From: Veillonella sp.
GTDB lineage: Bacteria; Bacillota; Negativicutes; Veillonellales; Veillonellaceae
Reading direction: 5' to 3'
NCBI RefSeq assembly: GCF_015058545.1
Contig: NZ_SVCB01000051.1
Span: 1-44,885 of the forward strand
Length of the DNA: 44,885 nt
Under the pieces are notes generated by a model. The model saw only the letters and a list, made by a program, of their open reading frames with translations, was not told the DNA's origin and did not search any database. This document shows, piece by piece, positions 25,566-34,212 of this stretch (the first letter of the stretch is position 1; each line of letters opens with the position of its first letter). The position numbers and the translations under genes were made by a program.

Positions 25566-26264
25566 ATGAAACAGACCCACCCTTTAATTTATTGTGTAGA
25601 AGATGAAGACAGCATTCGCGGACTTATCTCCTATGTGTTAAACGGGCAGGGCTTTGAGGTCGGCACCTTCGAGTCAAGCGGACCCTTTTGGGCCGCCCTG
25701 GAAGAACGCCGGCCTCAACTTGTCTTGCTCGACATTATGCTGGAAGGTGAAGACGGTTTATCCATCTTAAATAAACTTCGTGAAAAACCTGCTACCCAGG
25801 ATTTACCGATTATTATGATTACCGCCAAAACTTCCGAAATTGATGTCGTGCAAGGTCTCGACGGCGGTGCCGATGACTACATTACCAAGCCATTCGGCGT
25901 CGTTGAACTTGTTTCCCGTATAAAGGCTTTATTGCGTCGTACTCGTCCAACAACGCCGCCTAAGAAATCCGTACTCACTTGTGATGATTTAGTACTCGAC
26001 AAAGACAGTCGCATCGTCACCCTTGATGGCCAACCTATTGCGTTAACCCTCAAAGAATACGAACTCTTACTCTACTTTATGGAGAATACGGGCATTGCCC
26101 TTTCCCGTGAACGCATTATGGAAGTTGTTTGGGGCTTTTCCTATGAAGGCGAATCCCGTACCGTTGACATGCATGTTGTTACCTTACGGCAGCATTTAGG
26201 CCATGCCGGCCGCCACCTTAAGACTGTTCGCGGCATCGGATATCGTTGGGAGGCTACTATATGA
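25566..26264 (+). CDS. phoB: OmpR/PhoB-family response regulator
   Basis: A 232-residue two-component regulator. The receiver domain (1-120) has acidic pocket VEDED, phospho-acceptor Asp56 in LLDIMLEGEDG and Lys108 in ITKPFG. The C-terminal winged helix (about 135-232) ends SRTVDMHVVTLRQHLGHAGRHLKTVRGIGYRW, the usual recognition helix and wing. The ATG at 25566 follows AAGGAG by 8 nt; a longer frame would run through the terminator and is rejected. It likely binds the Pho box upstream of pstS. Its stop overlaps phoR (ATGA). Confidence 0.92.
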   Translation: MKQTHPLIYCVEDEDSIRGLISYVLNGQGFEVGTFESSGPFWAALEERRPQLVLLDIMLEGEDGLSILNKLREKPATQDLPIIMITAKTSEIDVVQGLDGGADDYITKPFGVVELVSRIKALLRRTRPTTPPKKSVLTCDDLVLDKDSRIVTLDGQPIALTLKEYELLLYFMENTGIALSRERIMEVVWGFSYEGESRTVDMHVVTLRQHLGHAGRHLKTVRGIGYRWEATI

Positions 26265-27961
26265 GACAGAAGTTCTTCCGTGCCCTGTTCGGTTTGGGCA
26301 TGTTGAGTCTCGTAGTCAGCACCGTAATTCTCAGTTATTTGTTCTATAATAACTGGAAACATGATTTTCGCACCGTACTTTATACGGAAGGTCGAATTAT
26401 TGCGTCTACAGGCACATTAACACCGGACCGATTACAAGCCATTGCCCAATCAACCAATAATACCCTACGTATTACCTGGATTTCCTACGAAGGAAAAGTA
26501 TTATTTGATTCCGTTCACGATGCGGATTCAATGGATAATCATCTGCAGCGTCCCGAAATATCACAGGCCATCCTCCACGGCGAAGGCAGTGATATTCGCG
26601 ACTCTTCCACCATCCATGCCATCAGTTACTACGAGGCCATTCGCCTGCCGGATAACTCGATTCTGCGCGTATCCCGTAACGGTTCTACCGTTTACAAAGT
26701 TATCTTAGACGCCGCACCGGGGCTCTTTCTGCTCTTTGCGGCCATGTCGGGCGGATGTTATCTCTTAGCACGGCGTTGGACGGCTGATGCCATCTATCCG
26801 ATCGAAGAAATTGTAAAAGCCTGGACCTCGCACGGCGATACCAAACCGGTTATTGACGAGGCCTACAATGAAATTACACCGCTTCTATCGCGTCTGTCTT
26901 TTCAAAAAAACGAACTGGAAGCTATGATTTTGCGTTTACAGGCCGAAAAAAATACCCTCCGGTCTATTATGGAAGAAATGGACGAAGGGCTCTTATTGGC
27001 TGAATTAGACGGCACTATCATTACATATAATGAACATCTGAAAGAGTTTTTAAACGCTAAAAGCGAATTACACGGAGAATCGCTTTTACTGCTCTCTGAT
27101 GATGTGGACTGGCGCAAAAATGTAATTAACGCCATGCGCAAACATCAGGGCGGCGAATACTTGCTTCATAAAGATAATCAGCATTTTCATATCATCTTCC
27201 ACATTACGGAAGACGATCGCTACAAAGGTCGCTTGCTCGTTATCATCTCTGATATTACGCAGAGCTATTTAGAGCAACAGCGCCGTCATGAGTTTACCTC
27301 AAATGTATCGCATGAACTAAAAACACCGCTTACTACCATCAGCGGCTATGCGGAAATTCTTGCTAAGGGTATGTATCCCAACAAAGAAGAAGCAACTCTA
27401 CTGGGCGGTCATATTCATACCGCCGCTCTTCACATGCAGGAACTAATCGATACTATTTTGAAACTCTCCCGCATCGAAGACGAAGGATCTGAAGTACTTT
27501 TTGAACAAACCTCAATACGCTCCGTCATTAATTCAGCTTGGCAACAATTAGCCACTAAGCGACAGGGCAAAAATATCACCTTGGCCATGACCGGTGAAAG
27601 CCCGTCCTTACTTCTCTCCCCTAAGTTGATTGAAGAAGTGTTTATCAATCTCTTTGACAATGCTATTAAATTCAGTAAAAACCTGGATAATCATATTATT
27701 GTTAATATTTGCACCAAAGAAAGCTTTACCGTTGTCAGCGTCACCGACGAAGGTATCGGCATTCCTAAGGACAAACAAGCTCGTATCTTTGAACGTTTCT
27801 ATCAGGCTGATCCAAGTCGCAATAGCAAACGCGAAGGCAGCGGCCTTGGTCTTGCTTTGGTAAAACACATTATGGAAATCCACAGTGGTTCCGTAGCGGT
27901 TAAAAGTGAACCGGGTGAAGGGACAACCTTCATTCTTCGTTTTAAAAACAACGACAACTAA
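26261..27961 (+). CDS. phoR: PhoR-like sensor histidine kinase
   Basis: A 566-residue membrane kinase. TM1 (about 8-29) and TM2 (about 151-171) flank a 120-residue extracytoplasmic domain. Then come a HAMP-like linker, a PAS domain (about 230-335), HisKA with His351 in EFTSNVSHELKTPL, and a HATPase domain with N box NLFDNAIKFS, G1 DEGIGIPKDKQ, F box IFERFYQAD and G2 GSGLGLALVKHIM. This is the usual layout of Gram-positive PhoR/WalK kinases. The ATG is the one overlapping the phoB stop, 7 nt after GGGAGG. The pairing with PhoB and location after pst support a phosphate-starvation sensor. Confidence 0.9.
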   Translation: MRQKFFRALFGLGMLSLVVSTVILSYLFYNNWKHDFRTVLYTEGRIIASTGTLTPDRLQAIAQSTNNTLRITWISYEGKVLFDSVHDADSMDNHLQRPEISQAILHGEGSDIRDSSTIHAISYYEAIRLPDNSILRVSRNGSTVYKVILDAAPGLFLLFAAMSGGCYLLARRWTADAIYPIEEIVKAWTSHGDTKPVIDEAYNEITPLLSRLSFQKNELEAMILRLQAEKNTLRSIMEEMDEGLLLAELDGTIITYNEHLKEFLNAKSELHGESLLLLSDDVDWRKNVINAMRKHQGGEYLLHKDNQHFHIIFHITEDDRYKGRLLVIISDITQSYLEQQRRHEFTSNVSHELKTPLTTISGYAEILAKGMYPNKEEATLLGGHIHTAALHMQELIDTILKLSRIEDEGSEVLFEQTSIRSVINSAWQQLATKRQGKNITLAMTGESPSLLLSPKLIEEVFINLFDNAIKFSKNLDNHIIVNICTKESFTVVSVTDEGIGIPKDKQARIFERFYQADPSRNSKREGSGLGLALVKHIMEIHSGSVAVKSEPGEGTTFILRFKNNDN

Positions 27962-27979
27962 ATATTATATAACCAATTA

Positions 27980-28034
27980 AGGCGTTAACTTTAAATTAAA
28001 GCAATTTAAAGTCAACGCCTTGTGGTTTTATTAG
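27980..28034 (+). terminator. Terminator after phoR
   Basis: AAGGCGTT and ACTTTAAATT pair with AATTTAAAGT and AACGCCTT (18 bp with one A-C mismatch, 5-nt loop), followed by GTGGTTTTATT. It starts 18 nt past the phoR stop codon. Confidence 0.8.
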
Positions 28035-28224
28035 GCTTAATCGGAAGTGATTTTCAACTTCATTTTTCGAGTATACGTTATGCTCATATACACCGATAAA
28101 TCAAGATGTATTATGCAAAATTAATACTATAGAATTTCAATTTCACATGATTTTTCTTTATTTCATTTATGCGTATATGGTATCATTATTATACAGAGGA
28201 ACATTTTAAAGGGGGGTCATTATT

Positions 28225-28881
28225 ATGTATGAAAATTTAGCAACTTTACAACCGGTTATCTTAGCGGGTCACAACAGTTCCCGCATGGGTTATAACAAAG
28301 TGTTTGCCAAATTCGGCGACCAAACATTAATTGAAACTATTTATACTATGTTAGCTTTTTCCTTCGAAAAAGACCCTATTATTGTAACCGATAATAAGAC
28401 CCTTTTCGATAAATTTGAACCGTTAAAAGACGCCACTGTTGTGGAAGACAAATATCCGGGGCATCATACCTTAGGCGGCGTAGCCACCGCTTTTGAAGCG
28501 ACCGATGCGGAAAACCTCTTCGTTATCGGCGTTGACATGCCGTTCCTCTCCCTCGTAGTATTGGACCGCATGGTAGAAGCCCAAGGCGTTGCTCAGGTCG
28601 TAGTACCTATCCTAAACGGCAAAGATATTTGCTTGCACGCCATTTATAATCGCAAACTCTTACCGATTATGAAAGAAAAAATCGCAGCCGGTGAAACATT
28701 GCTCCATTCCTTCTACAAAGAAGTACCTTTATTGCAATTGCCTTTGAAGGAAAATACCTTAGAAGCGGATATTTTCATCGACATCAATACACCGGAAGAT
28801 TTGGAATACGCTCAAGAATACTTCCATAAAATACATGAACTCGATACGGATAAAGTATTGGTTTATCATCCGGAAAAATAA
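28225..28881 (+). CDS. MobA-like molybdenum cofactor nucleotidyltransferase
   Basis: A 218-residue NTP-transferase-3 domain protein. The nucleotide loop reads ILAGHNSSRMGYNKVFAKFG (12-31), close to the LAGGxSxRMGxxK consensus but with His in place of the second Gly. The metal-binding VDMPF motif is at about 107-111 and the C-terminal DINTPEDL is typical for MobA. MobA attaches GMP to molybdopterin; related proteins use CTP or act on other substrates, so the gene symbol is withheld. GGGGGG lies 8 nt upstream of the ATG. It is monocistronic with its own terminator and has no molybdopterin genes beside it. The C-terminal 25 residues extend past the usual domain. Confidence 0.7.
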   Translation: MYENLATLQPVILAGHNSSRMGYNKVFAKFGDQTLIETIYTMLAFSFEKDPIIVTDNKTLFDKFEPLKDATVVEDKYPGHHTLGGVATAFEATDAENLFVIGVDMPFLSLVVLDRMVEAQGVAQVVVPILNGKDICLHAIYNRKLLPIMKEKIAAGETLLHSFYKEVPLLQLPLKENTLEADIFIDINTPEDLEYAQEYFHKIHELDTDKVLVYHPEK

Positions 28882-28897
28882 CAACGGATAATCTAAC

Positions 28898-28936
28898 ACC
28901 CCTATACGGCTATCATTTAGCCATATAGGGGTTTTT
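28898..28936 (+). terminator. Terminator after the mobA-like gene
   Basis: A 15-bp stem with one mismatch (ACCCCTATA..GGCTA with TAGCC..TATAGGGGT), TCATT loop and TTTTT tail, 17 nt after the stop codon. The 160 nt from here to the next gene hold nothing convincing beyond a short CGGTC/GACCG hairpin near 29043. Confidence 0.9.
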
Positions 28937-29096
28937 CCGTATATAAACGAACCGAGCTGGATGAACAGGGAACCCCCTATCCATTGCTCTATATGGAATT
29001 AAAAAATAGACAGTGACCTAAAACTATATAACAAAAAGTCACCGGTCAAACGACCGATGCCTGAACATTCGATAATTAAGAATCCTATTCAATATA

Positions 29097-29585
29097 TTAT
29101 TTTTTGGATTCGTCCATTACATCATATAACATTTTAAAAATTTCCGGATCGCAAGGATATTCTTCGCCGTTAACCCCACGAATTACCCAGTCGCCGGGGT
29201 TAGTTTTAACTACACCATTCAAAGTGAGCAAATAGCGCTCCCCCGTTTCAAGAATAGCGGTCAATTCATTAGGCTTATGACGAATAGCTACGGCTTTTTG
29301 AGCATAGAGCTTTTCATCATAATAAATTTCATGGGCTTCCGCCGCACAATGAGCTTGTAAAATAGTATCAATCAAAATCGGTTCAGTAATAGAACCTACC
29401 GTTTCCTCACACAATGTGATAACCTGCGCATTGAAGGCAGGGTCGAAATGTAAAGCCAACGGCGTTTCCGCAGCGTTCTTTACATCCTTATAAATAAAAA
29501 TTTCATGATCCTTAATCTGGAGCCAACGATAATCCAGCTTATAGGCACCAGCTAATACACTTGCTAAATTCTGCTTAAAATTCAT
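29097..29585 (-). CDS. PGDYI-domain-like protein of unknown function
   Basis: A 162-residue soluble protein. The C-terminal third contains TNPGDWVIRGVNGEEYPCDPEIFKMLYD (about 129-156), which fits the small PGDYI family often seen in phage-related proteins. The N-terminal 80 residues (MNFKQNLASVLAGAYKLDYRW) are not recognised. The ribosome site (GGTGGT) is weak. It is 52 nt downstream of pduV on the same strand with no terminator visible between, so it may be the last gene of the pdu transcript, or simply a neighbour. No catalytic residues can be assigned. No phage genes are nearby. Confidence 0.6.
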   Translation of the reverse strand: MNFKQNLASVLAGAYKLDYRWLQIKDHEIFIYKDVKNAAETPLALHFDPAFNAQVITLCEETVGSITEPILIDTILQAHCAAEAHEIYYDEKLYAQKAVAIRHKPNELTAILETGERYLLTLNGVVKTNPGDWVIRGVNGEEYPCDPEIFKMLYDVMDESKK

Positions 29586-29637
29586 AATTTACCACCATCA
29601 TATTCACTACTAATGTCTTATACCGGCGTCCCGTATA

Positions 29638-30093
29638 TTACGGTTGCGGCTCCTGAGAAATATAATCACGCAATTCTTTTACGGATTCGGCATCATGTAC
29701 CGATATTTCAAAAATTCGGCTGACTCCCGCCTCTTTAAGATTTTTGCGAGCTCTGGTCACATCGCCCCCCAGGTCCATCTTCGTGATAACCCCGATAACT
29801 TCTCGATTAAAGGAAGCGGCAAAATTCGGCGGAAAAATACTTTCCTTTTCGTCGGCTTCATTTAAAAACAAGACGATATCCGCATCATAGGCATTCAACA
29901 AAATTGCCCGATAATATATGGGATTTTCTACAAATTCACCGGGTGTGTCGATAATCGATCCAATGCGGCCGATGGATTGAGTTTTTCGAGCTTCCGGACT
30001 GCCATACATCAACGTATTGGCCAACGTCGTTTTGCCAACTTCCGTACGCCCTACCATAATAACCGTTTTTAACGCTTGGTCCGTCTGTTCCAT
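29638..30093 (-). CDS. pduV: PduV/EutP-family small GTPase-like protein
   Basis: A 151-residue P-loop protein: G1 is GRTEVGKTT (about 15-23), G3 DTPGE, and TKMD in place of the NKxD G4 motif. This is the EutP/PduV family, linked in Salmonella to microcompartment placement or filament movement, and in Eut systems to kinase activity. I start at the ATG 7 nt after GGGAGGTG; the longer frame starts before that site. It is the last recognised pdu gene, 117 nt after pduU. Confidence 0.85.
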   Translation of the reverse strand: MEQTDQALKTVIMVGRTEVGKTTLANTLMYGSPEARKTQSIGRIGSIIDTPGEFVENPIYYRAILLNAYDADIVLFLNEADEKESIFPPNFAASFNREVIGVITKMDLGGDVTRARKNLKEAGVSRIFEISVHDAESVKELRDYISQEPQP

Positions 30094-30210
30094 CTGCTCA
30101 CCTCCCAATCTGCAGGCCCCTAGCACCACTGACATCTATTATACTACAGATTTCCTCTAAATACCTATTAAATAAATGACACTAGTATGAATGACTGACG
30201 AATTAATTCA

Positions 30211-30573
30211 TCAGGTACGTGTGATTTGAGTTGGGAAAAATCCTAAAATTTTATCCAAACCTTCCATCACGGCTTTCATAGCCGATTCTACACCGGATAC
30301 ATCACCCGTAATCAATAACGCACCGGAAAAGCGATCCACAAAGCCCAATTCAATGCCTGCAGCCTTAGTCGCAATATCGGCGGCAATAATGGTACCTTCA
30401 CCGGGAGTAATCGTCAAAATTCCGATAGCTCCGCGTTTTTTCTCATCTAACCCCATTTTGCGGAATAATTCCGGTTTCGGATTCGCAATAATATGAGCAA
30501 TTGTAACCTGTTTGCCTGGTACAAATTCCTGAATAATGCGTTGTTTATTTTCTACAGCGTCTAAAAAATCCAT
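30211..30573 (-). CDS. pduU: Circularly permuted BMC shell protein PduU/EutS
   Basis: A 120-residue permuted BMC-domain shell protein. The N-terminal beta-barrel region reads RIIQEFVPGKQVTIAHIIANP, and the BMC core GAIGILTITPGEGTIIAADIATKAAGIELGFVDRFSGALLITGDV is clear. PduU forms hexamers with a capped pore; its role is minor. It is separated from the upstream gene pduF by an unusual 356-bp region, so it may be separately controlled. AAAGGA precedes the ATG. Confidence 0.93.
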   Translation of the reverse strand: MDFLDAVENKQRIIQEFVPGKQVTIAHIIANPKPELFRKMGLDEKKRGAIGILTITPGEGTIIAADIATKAAGIELGFVDRFSGALLITGDVSGVESAMKAVMEGLDKILGFFPTQITRT

Positions 30574-30929
30574 AATACAATCCTTTCTGTGTAAGCCACA
30601 GTCCCTTTACAGCTGATATACTCAGATTCCTGATATATTTCATTAGCCTGACATATTTCAATTAGTCTGACATGTTTCAATTGGCCTGATTGGTTTTGAT
30701 TTGTCCTATATAATCCATCAATTCATTTGATTAAAACTTATGATTCATTAGGTAATTACCGCCCTTGAGCCTCCTCTGCTCTTTTTATGAGCAGTAATTA
30801 CCTAACATTACTCATCCCCGTATCAGCTATAGCTGAATACATTCTATCCCTTAATGCCCCTCCTAATCGCGTTTCTATTTTCCAATATCATATTGGTCAT
30901 TAATGATCTGCGTTTAGGAAAATAACGGC
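30574..30929 (-). promoter_or_regulatory. 356-bp non-coding spacer inside the pdu operon
   Basis: No substantial gene fits in this interval. It contains four tandem 19-bp imperfect repeats (30630-30704), a 12-bp perfect stem (30748-30759 with 30794-30805) enclosing a smaller TGCTC/GAGCA hairpin, and a short CTGTG/CACAG hairpin beside the pduU ribosome site. A possible 14-codon leader reading frame on the minus strand (30798-30842) has AGGAGG 16 nt upstream; this is weak. Two TTGAAA hexamers inside the repeats could serve as -35 elements for pduUV. It may be a second promoter/regulator region or an RNA leader. Confidence 0.5.
30630..30704 (-). repeat. Four imperfect 19-bp tandem repeats
   Basis: Consecutive units on the plus strand are CTGATATATTTCATTAGC, CTGACATATTTCAATTAGT, CTGACATGTTTCAATTGGC and CTGATTGGTTTTGATTTGT. 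A fifth, weaker copy may begin at 30613. The common frame is CTGA-YATRTTTCAATTRG. Head-to-tail units of nearly two helical turns suggest binding sites for a regulator. Confidence 0.75.
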
Positions 30930-31652
30930 TTATTTAGGTGCAATCGCCAAGAAAAATAATACGGCAATTGTTGCCCCAATGATAGGTCCGCATACAGGAA
31001 CCCAGGCATATCCCCAATTGGCAGTCCCGCGGTTAGGTACCGGTAAGATTGCATAGGCCAAGCGAGGGCCAAAATCGCGCGCAGGGTTGAGCGCAAAACC
31101 GGTGGTAGAACCGAAAGAGAAACCAATAGAAGCAACTAACATACCAACGATGAATGGGAATAAACCGTCACTCATTTTGCCGAGGCAAAGGATTGCCAAC
31201 ATAAACATAAACGTAGCAATAACTTCGGATAATAAGTTCATGAAACGGTTATCACTCATCGGGCCGGTGGCAAAAATACCAACTACATTGCCTTCATCGG
31301 GTCCTGTTTGTTTGAAATGAGGGAAATAGTGAACCATAGTAATAGCGGAACCAACGAAGCCGCCCACCATTTGGGCTGCCACAACAGGTAATACCTGGTC
31401 CCATGGGAAAATGCCGCCCGCAGCGAGCGAAATGGTGATGGCCGGATTCAAATGAGCCGGGCCACCGAGCGCTATGCCAATATATACGGCAAAGGTAACG
31501 GCCATAGCCCATCCAAAAATCAAACTCATCCAATTTGGCGCAAACGCTTTCGCCAGCGTATTTTTTAATAAAACCGAGGAGTTAACCCCACTACCAAAAG
31601 CCATCAAAACAGCCGTGCCAACAAATTCACTAATCAGGATCTGTGTATCCAT
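30930..31652 (-). CDS. pduF: Glycerol/propanediol facilitator (aquaglyceroporin), PduF/GlpF-like
   Basis: A 240-residue MIP-family channel. The first NPA box is HLNPAIT (69-71) and the second ALNPARDFGPRLA (189-191), whose Asp after NPAR is typical for glycerol facilitators rather than water channels. About six hydrophobic helices. It would admit 1,2-propanediol and glycerol. It starts 10 nt after pduQ with AAGGAG, so it is in the operon. In Lactobacillus reuteri-type pdu operons the propionate kinase gene pduW, as I recall, stands at this position. Confidence 0.87.
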   Translation of the reverse strand: MDTQILISEFVGTAVLMAFGSGVNSSVLLKNTLAKAFAPNWMSLIFGWAMAVTFAVYIGIALGGPAHLNPAITISLAAGGIFPWDQVLPVVAAQMVGGFVGSAITMVHYFPHFKQTGPDEGNVVGIFATGPMSDNRFMNLLSEVIATFMFMLAILCLGKMSDGLFPFIVGMLVASIGFSFGSTTGFALNPARDFGPRLAYAILPVPNRGTANWGYAWVPVCGPIIGATIAVLFFLAIAPK

Positions 31653-31662
31653 ACGCGACTCC

Positions 31663-32784
31663 TTACATGATCATTAATAATAGATTTTCCAGATCGTCCT
31701 TCGAGGCGGCATATGGATTTGTCTGATAGGTCATATCCTGCAATGCTTTATCCGCCATAATAGAAACTTTCTGTCTTGCCTCCTGTGCCGAAACATTAGC
31801 TGCCGCACTGATATTAAGCGGACATTCTACTGTTCGGGCAAGTTGTAAGATAGCTTTAACTAACGCGACTAAAGCATCTCTCTTGTCTGTACCGTTATCT
31901 GCAAAGCCGAGCTTCTTTGCAAGTTGTACATATTTCTCGTACGCCGTTTCACTATGAAAGGCGTTAAACATAACGACTCTGGCGATAAGCATCGCATTGG
32001 CCAGCCCATGCGGGATATGGAATTGACCGCCCAGCTGATGAGCCAAGGCGTGGGTAATACCGAGTCCGGCTCGGTTAAAAGCGAGCCCTGCCATGCAGGA
32101 TGCTTCGTGCATCCCCATGCGGTCTTCTTCCGTAGCTCCCGGTGCAAAGCACTTAGGCAGGTATTCGAATACCAACTCCAAAGCCTTTTCGGCGAGGGCA
32201 TCCGTAAAATTATTAGCCCCCGTCGAAACTATGGCTTCAATAGCATGAACCAACACGTCCATACCGCTGTAGGCCGTTACTTTAGGTGGTGCCGTTTTGA
32301 CAAAAAGCGGCGTTAAAATCGCTTCTTGCGGCAATAAGCTTTCATCTAATATAGGATATTTTGTCTGCGAAGTAGGATCCGTAATAACGGCAAATGACGT
32401 TACTTCGGAACCGGTGCCGCTGGTGGTCGGAATTACCGTAAAATAACGTACCCCGCTATACCCCATATGACGGGCAAAGTACAATACGGCTTTGATCAAA
32501 TCGATGGCCGAACCACCACCAATGGCAATAACTACTGTAGGTTGTAGTTTCTGAATGAATTCCACCCCTTTAACCACATGGCTAATCGGAGGATCCGGTA
32601 CAACATCGGTATAGATGCTCACCTCATTCTGTGGGCGAAGTTCATTCAAAATAAAGTTTAAGTTTTCTGTTCCTTCTAAAAACGGATCGCACACAACCAA
32701 GATCCGCTCTTGCCGAAATTGCTTCAATCGTAAGAGGGAATCATGGCCGGCAAAGATTTTAGTAGGAAATGTCCATTGATTCAT
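31663..32784 (-). CDS. pduQ: Propanol dehydrogenase (iron-dependent)
   Basis: A 373-residue iron-containing alcohol dehydrogenase. The NAD loop IAIGGGSAIDLIKA, the metal block GMDVLVHAIEA, AGLGITHALAHQLGGQFHIPHG and the final TNPYAASKDDLENLL match PduQ/EutG. It reduces propanal to 1-propanol inside the compartment and recycles NAD+ for PduP. It belongs to the same superfamily as FucO in this window but is clearly a distinct branch. It starts 9 nt after pduP, AGGAGG before the ATG. Confidence 0.92.
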   Translation of the reverse strand: MNQWTFPTKIFAGHDSLLRLKQFRQERILVVCDPFLEGTENLNFILNELRPQNEVSIYTDVVPDPPISHVVKGVEFIQKLQPTVVIAIGGGSAIDLIKAVLYFARHMGYSGVRYFTVIPTTSGTGSEVTSFAVITDPTSQTKYPILDESLLPQEAILTPLFVKTAPPKVTAYSGMDVLVHAIEAIVSTGANNFTDALAEKALELVFEYLPKCFAPGATEEDRMGMHEASCMAGLAFNRAGLGITHALAHQLGGQFHIPHGLANAMLIARVVMFNAFHSETAYEKYVQLAKKLGFADNGTDKRDALVALVKAILQLARTVECPLNISAAANVSAQEARQKVSIMADKALQDMTYQTNPYAASKDDLENLLLMIM

Positions 32785-32793
32785 AGCTGCCTC

Positions 32794-34212
32794 CTAACGA
32801 ATTTGGAAGCCTGTAGTCAAGCAGCAACGACGGCGACGCGCAAAGTGACGAGCCGATGTAGTTGCTTCACCGGTTGGTGTGGCAATCGTAAAGGTGGTAG
32901 TACCTTCGCCATTGTAACCAAGACCTGCATAGGATGGACCGTTTTTAACAAAAATCGACGTTTTCATAGCACGTGCCATTTTGTTAAGGCGTTCCAAGTT
33001 AAGGGAATGCATGGTTGCCGTATGATGTAAACCGGCTTCTAAGAAGAGGCAAGTTGCCAAACCGTCTTCGAAGTTTTCTACCGTTACTACCGGTAAAATC
33101 GGCATCAACATTTCAGTTGTGGCAAACGGATGATGTTTGTCGGTTCTCATAATGATAAGTCGAGGGTCGCCTTCCACTTCAATACCGGCATCACGCAAGA
33201 TTACGTTGGCATTGCGGCCTACATATTTGCGGCTTGGTGTACAGTTTTTCTGCAAAGTAATATCCAATAATTTTTGGATTTGATCTTCTCTTTCGATAAG
33301 AACCGCACCGGCTTTTTTCATTTCTTCAATCAGTTCGTCAGCGATGGAACGAACGGCTACCACGCTTTTTTCTGCAATGCAGAGGATATTATTATCAAAG
33401 CTGGCGCCCATTACGATATCCTGAGCAGCCTGACGAATGTTGGCTGTTTCATCAACGAATGCAGGCGGATTGCCGGCGCCGGCACCGATTACCTTCTTGC
33501 CACTGCACAATGCCTGATGTACAACGCCCGGGCCACCGGTAACAACCAATAAAGGAATATCCGGATGTACCATCATTTCCTGAGCCGCTTCAATGGACGG
33601 TTCAGCGATAGTAACGATTAAGTTATTAATACCGATAGCATCCGCTACGATTTTATTAAGTTCACTTACGAGCCAACGAGATAATTTTTTAGCCCCCGGA
33701 TGAACGCTGAAGAAGATCGCATTGCCTGCCGCTAACATGCCGATAGCATTACAAATCAAAGTTTCACTTGGGTTAGTACTTGGCGTAACGGCACCGATAA
33801 CACCGTATGGGGACAATTCATATAAGGTCATCCCGTTATCACCGGTTTCACATTCCGTTACCAAGTCTTCTACACCCGGTGTTTTGTCGAGGGTAAGATT
33901 CAATTTAATAATCTTATCCGCTACACGGCCCATACCGGTTTCGTCATAGGTCATCTGGGCCAATTTATTAACTAATGGACGCATGCTCTGACGAATCGCT
34001 TCAATAGCTTTACCGCGAGTAGCCAAGGTGCATTCTTCGAATTGAATTTGTGCCTTTTTAGCGGCCGCTACGGCTGCATTTACAGTATTGAAAACGCCCG
34101 GCTCATCCGGTAAGGAACCTTCAGTAGCTGCATCAGCGCCTGTGTCCGTACCATTCATAATATTCATAACCATAGAGCGAATCATACGTTCTAACTCTTG
34201 TTTATTTTCCAT
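32794..34212 (-). CDS. pduP: CoA-acylating propionaldehyde dehydrogenase
   Basis: A 472-residue aldehyde dehydrogenase making propionyl-CoA from propanal. Residues 1-18 (ENKQELERMIRSMVMNI) form an amphipathic helix of the encapsulation-peptide type, then a linker, then the catalytic domain. The nucleophile is Cys278 in DNNILCIAEKSVVA. The C-terminus contains the typical arginine-rich run ARRRRCCL. The ATG follows TGGAGG by 8 nt and overlaps the end of pduO by 11 nt; a longer in-frame start has no ribosome site. Confidence 0.94.
   Translation of the reverse strand: MENKQELERMIRSMVMNIMNGTDTGADAATEGSLPDEPGVFNTVNAAVAAAKKAQIQFEECTLATRGKAIEAIRQSMRPLVNKLAQMTYDETGMGRVADKIIKLNLTLDKTPGVEDLVTECETGDNGMTLYELSPYGVIGAVTPSTNPSETLICNAIGMLAAGNAIFFSVHPGAKKLSRWLVSELNKIVADAIGINNLIVTIAEPSIEAAQEMMVHPDIPLLVVTGGPGVVHQALCSGKKVIGAGAGNPPAFVDETANIRQAAQDIVMGASFDNNILCIAEKSVVAVRSIADELIEEMKKAGAVLIEREDQIQKLLDITLQKNCTPSRKYVGRNANVILRDAGIEVEGDPRLIIMRTDKHHPFATTEMLMPILPVVTVENFEDGLATCLFLEAGLHHTATMHSLNLERLNKMARAMKTSIFVKNGPSYAGLGYNGEGTTTFTIATPTGEATTSARHFARRRRCCLTTGFQIR

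Noticed and set aside
30630..30704. CRISPR array
   Set aside because: Units are contiguous 19-bp imperfect copies without spacers, and no cas genes are present.
30574..30929. Cobalamin riboswitch in the pdu spacer
   Set aside because: The location tempted, but I could not find a B12-box-like block or the conserved core; only repeats and simple stems are visible.
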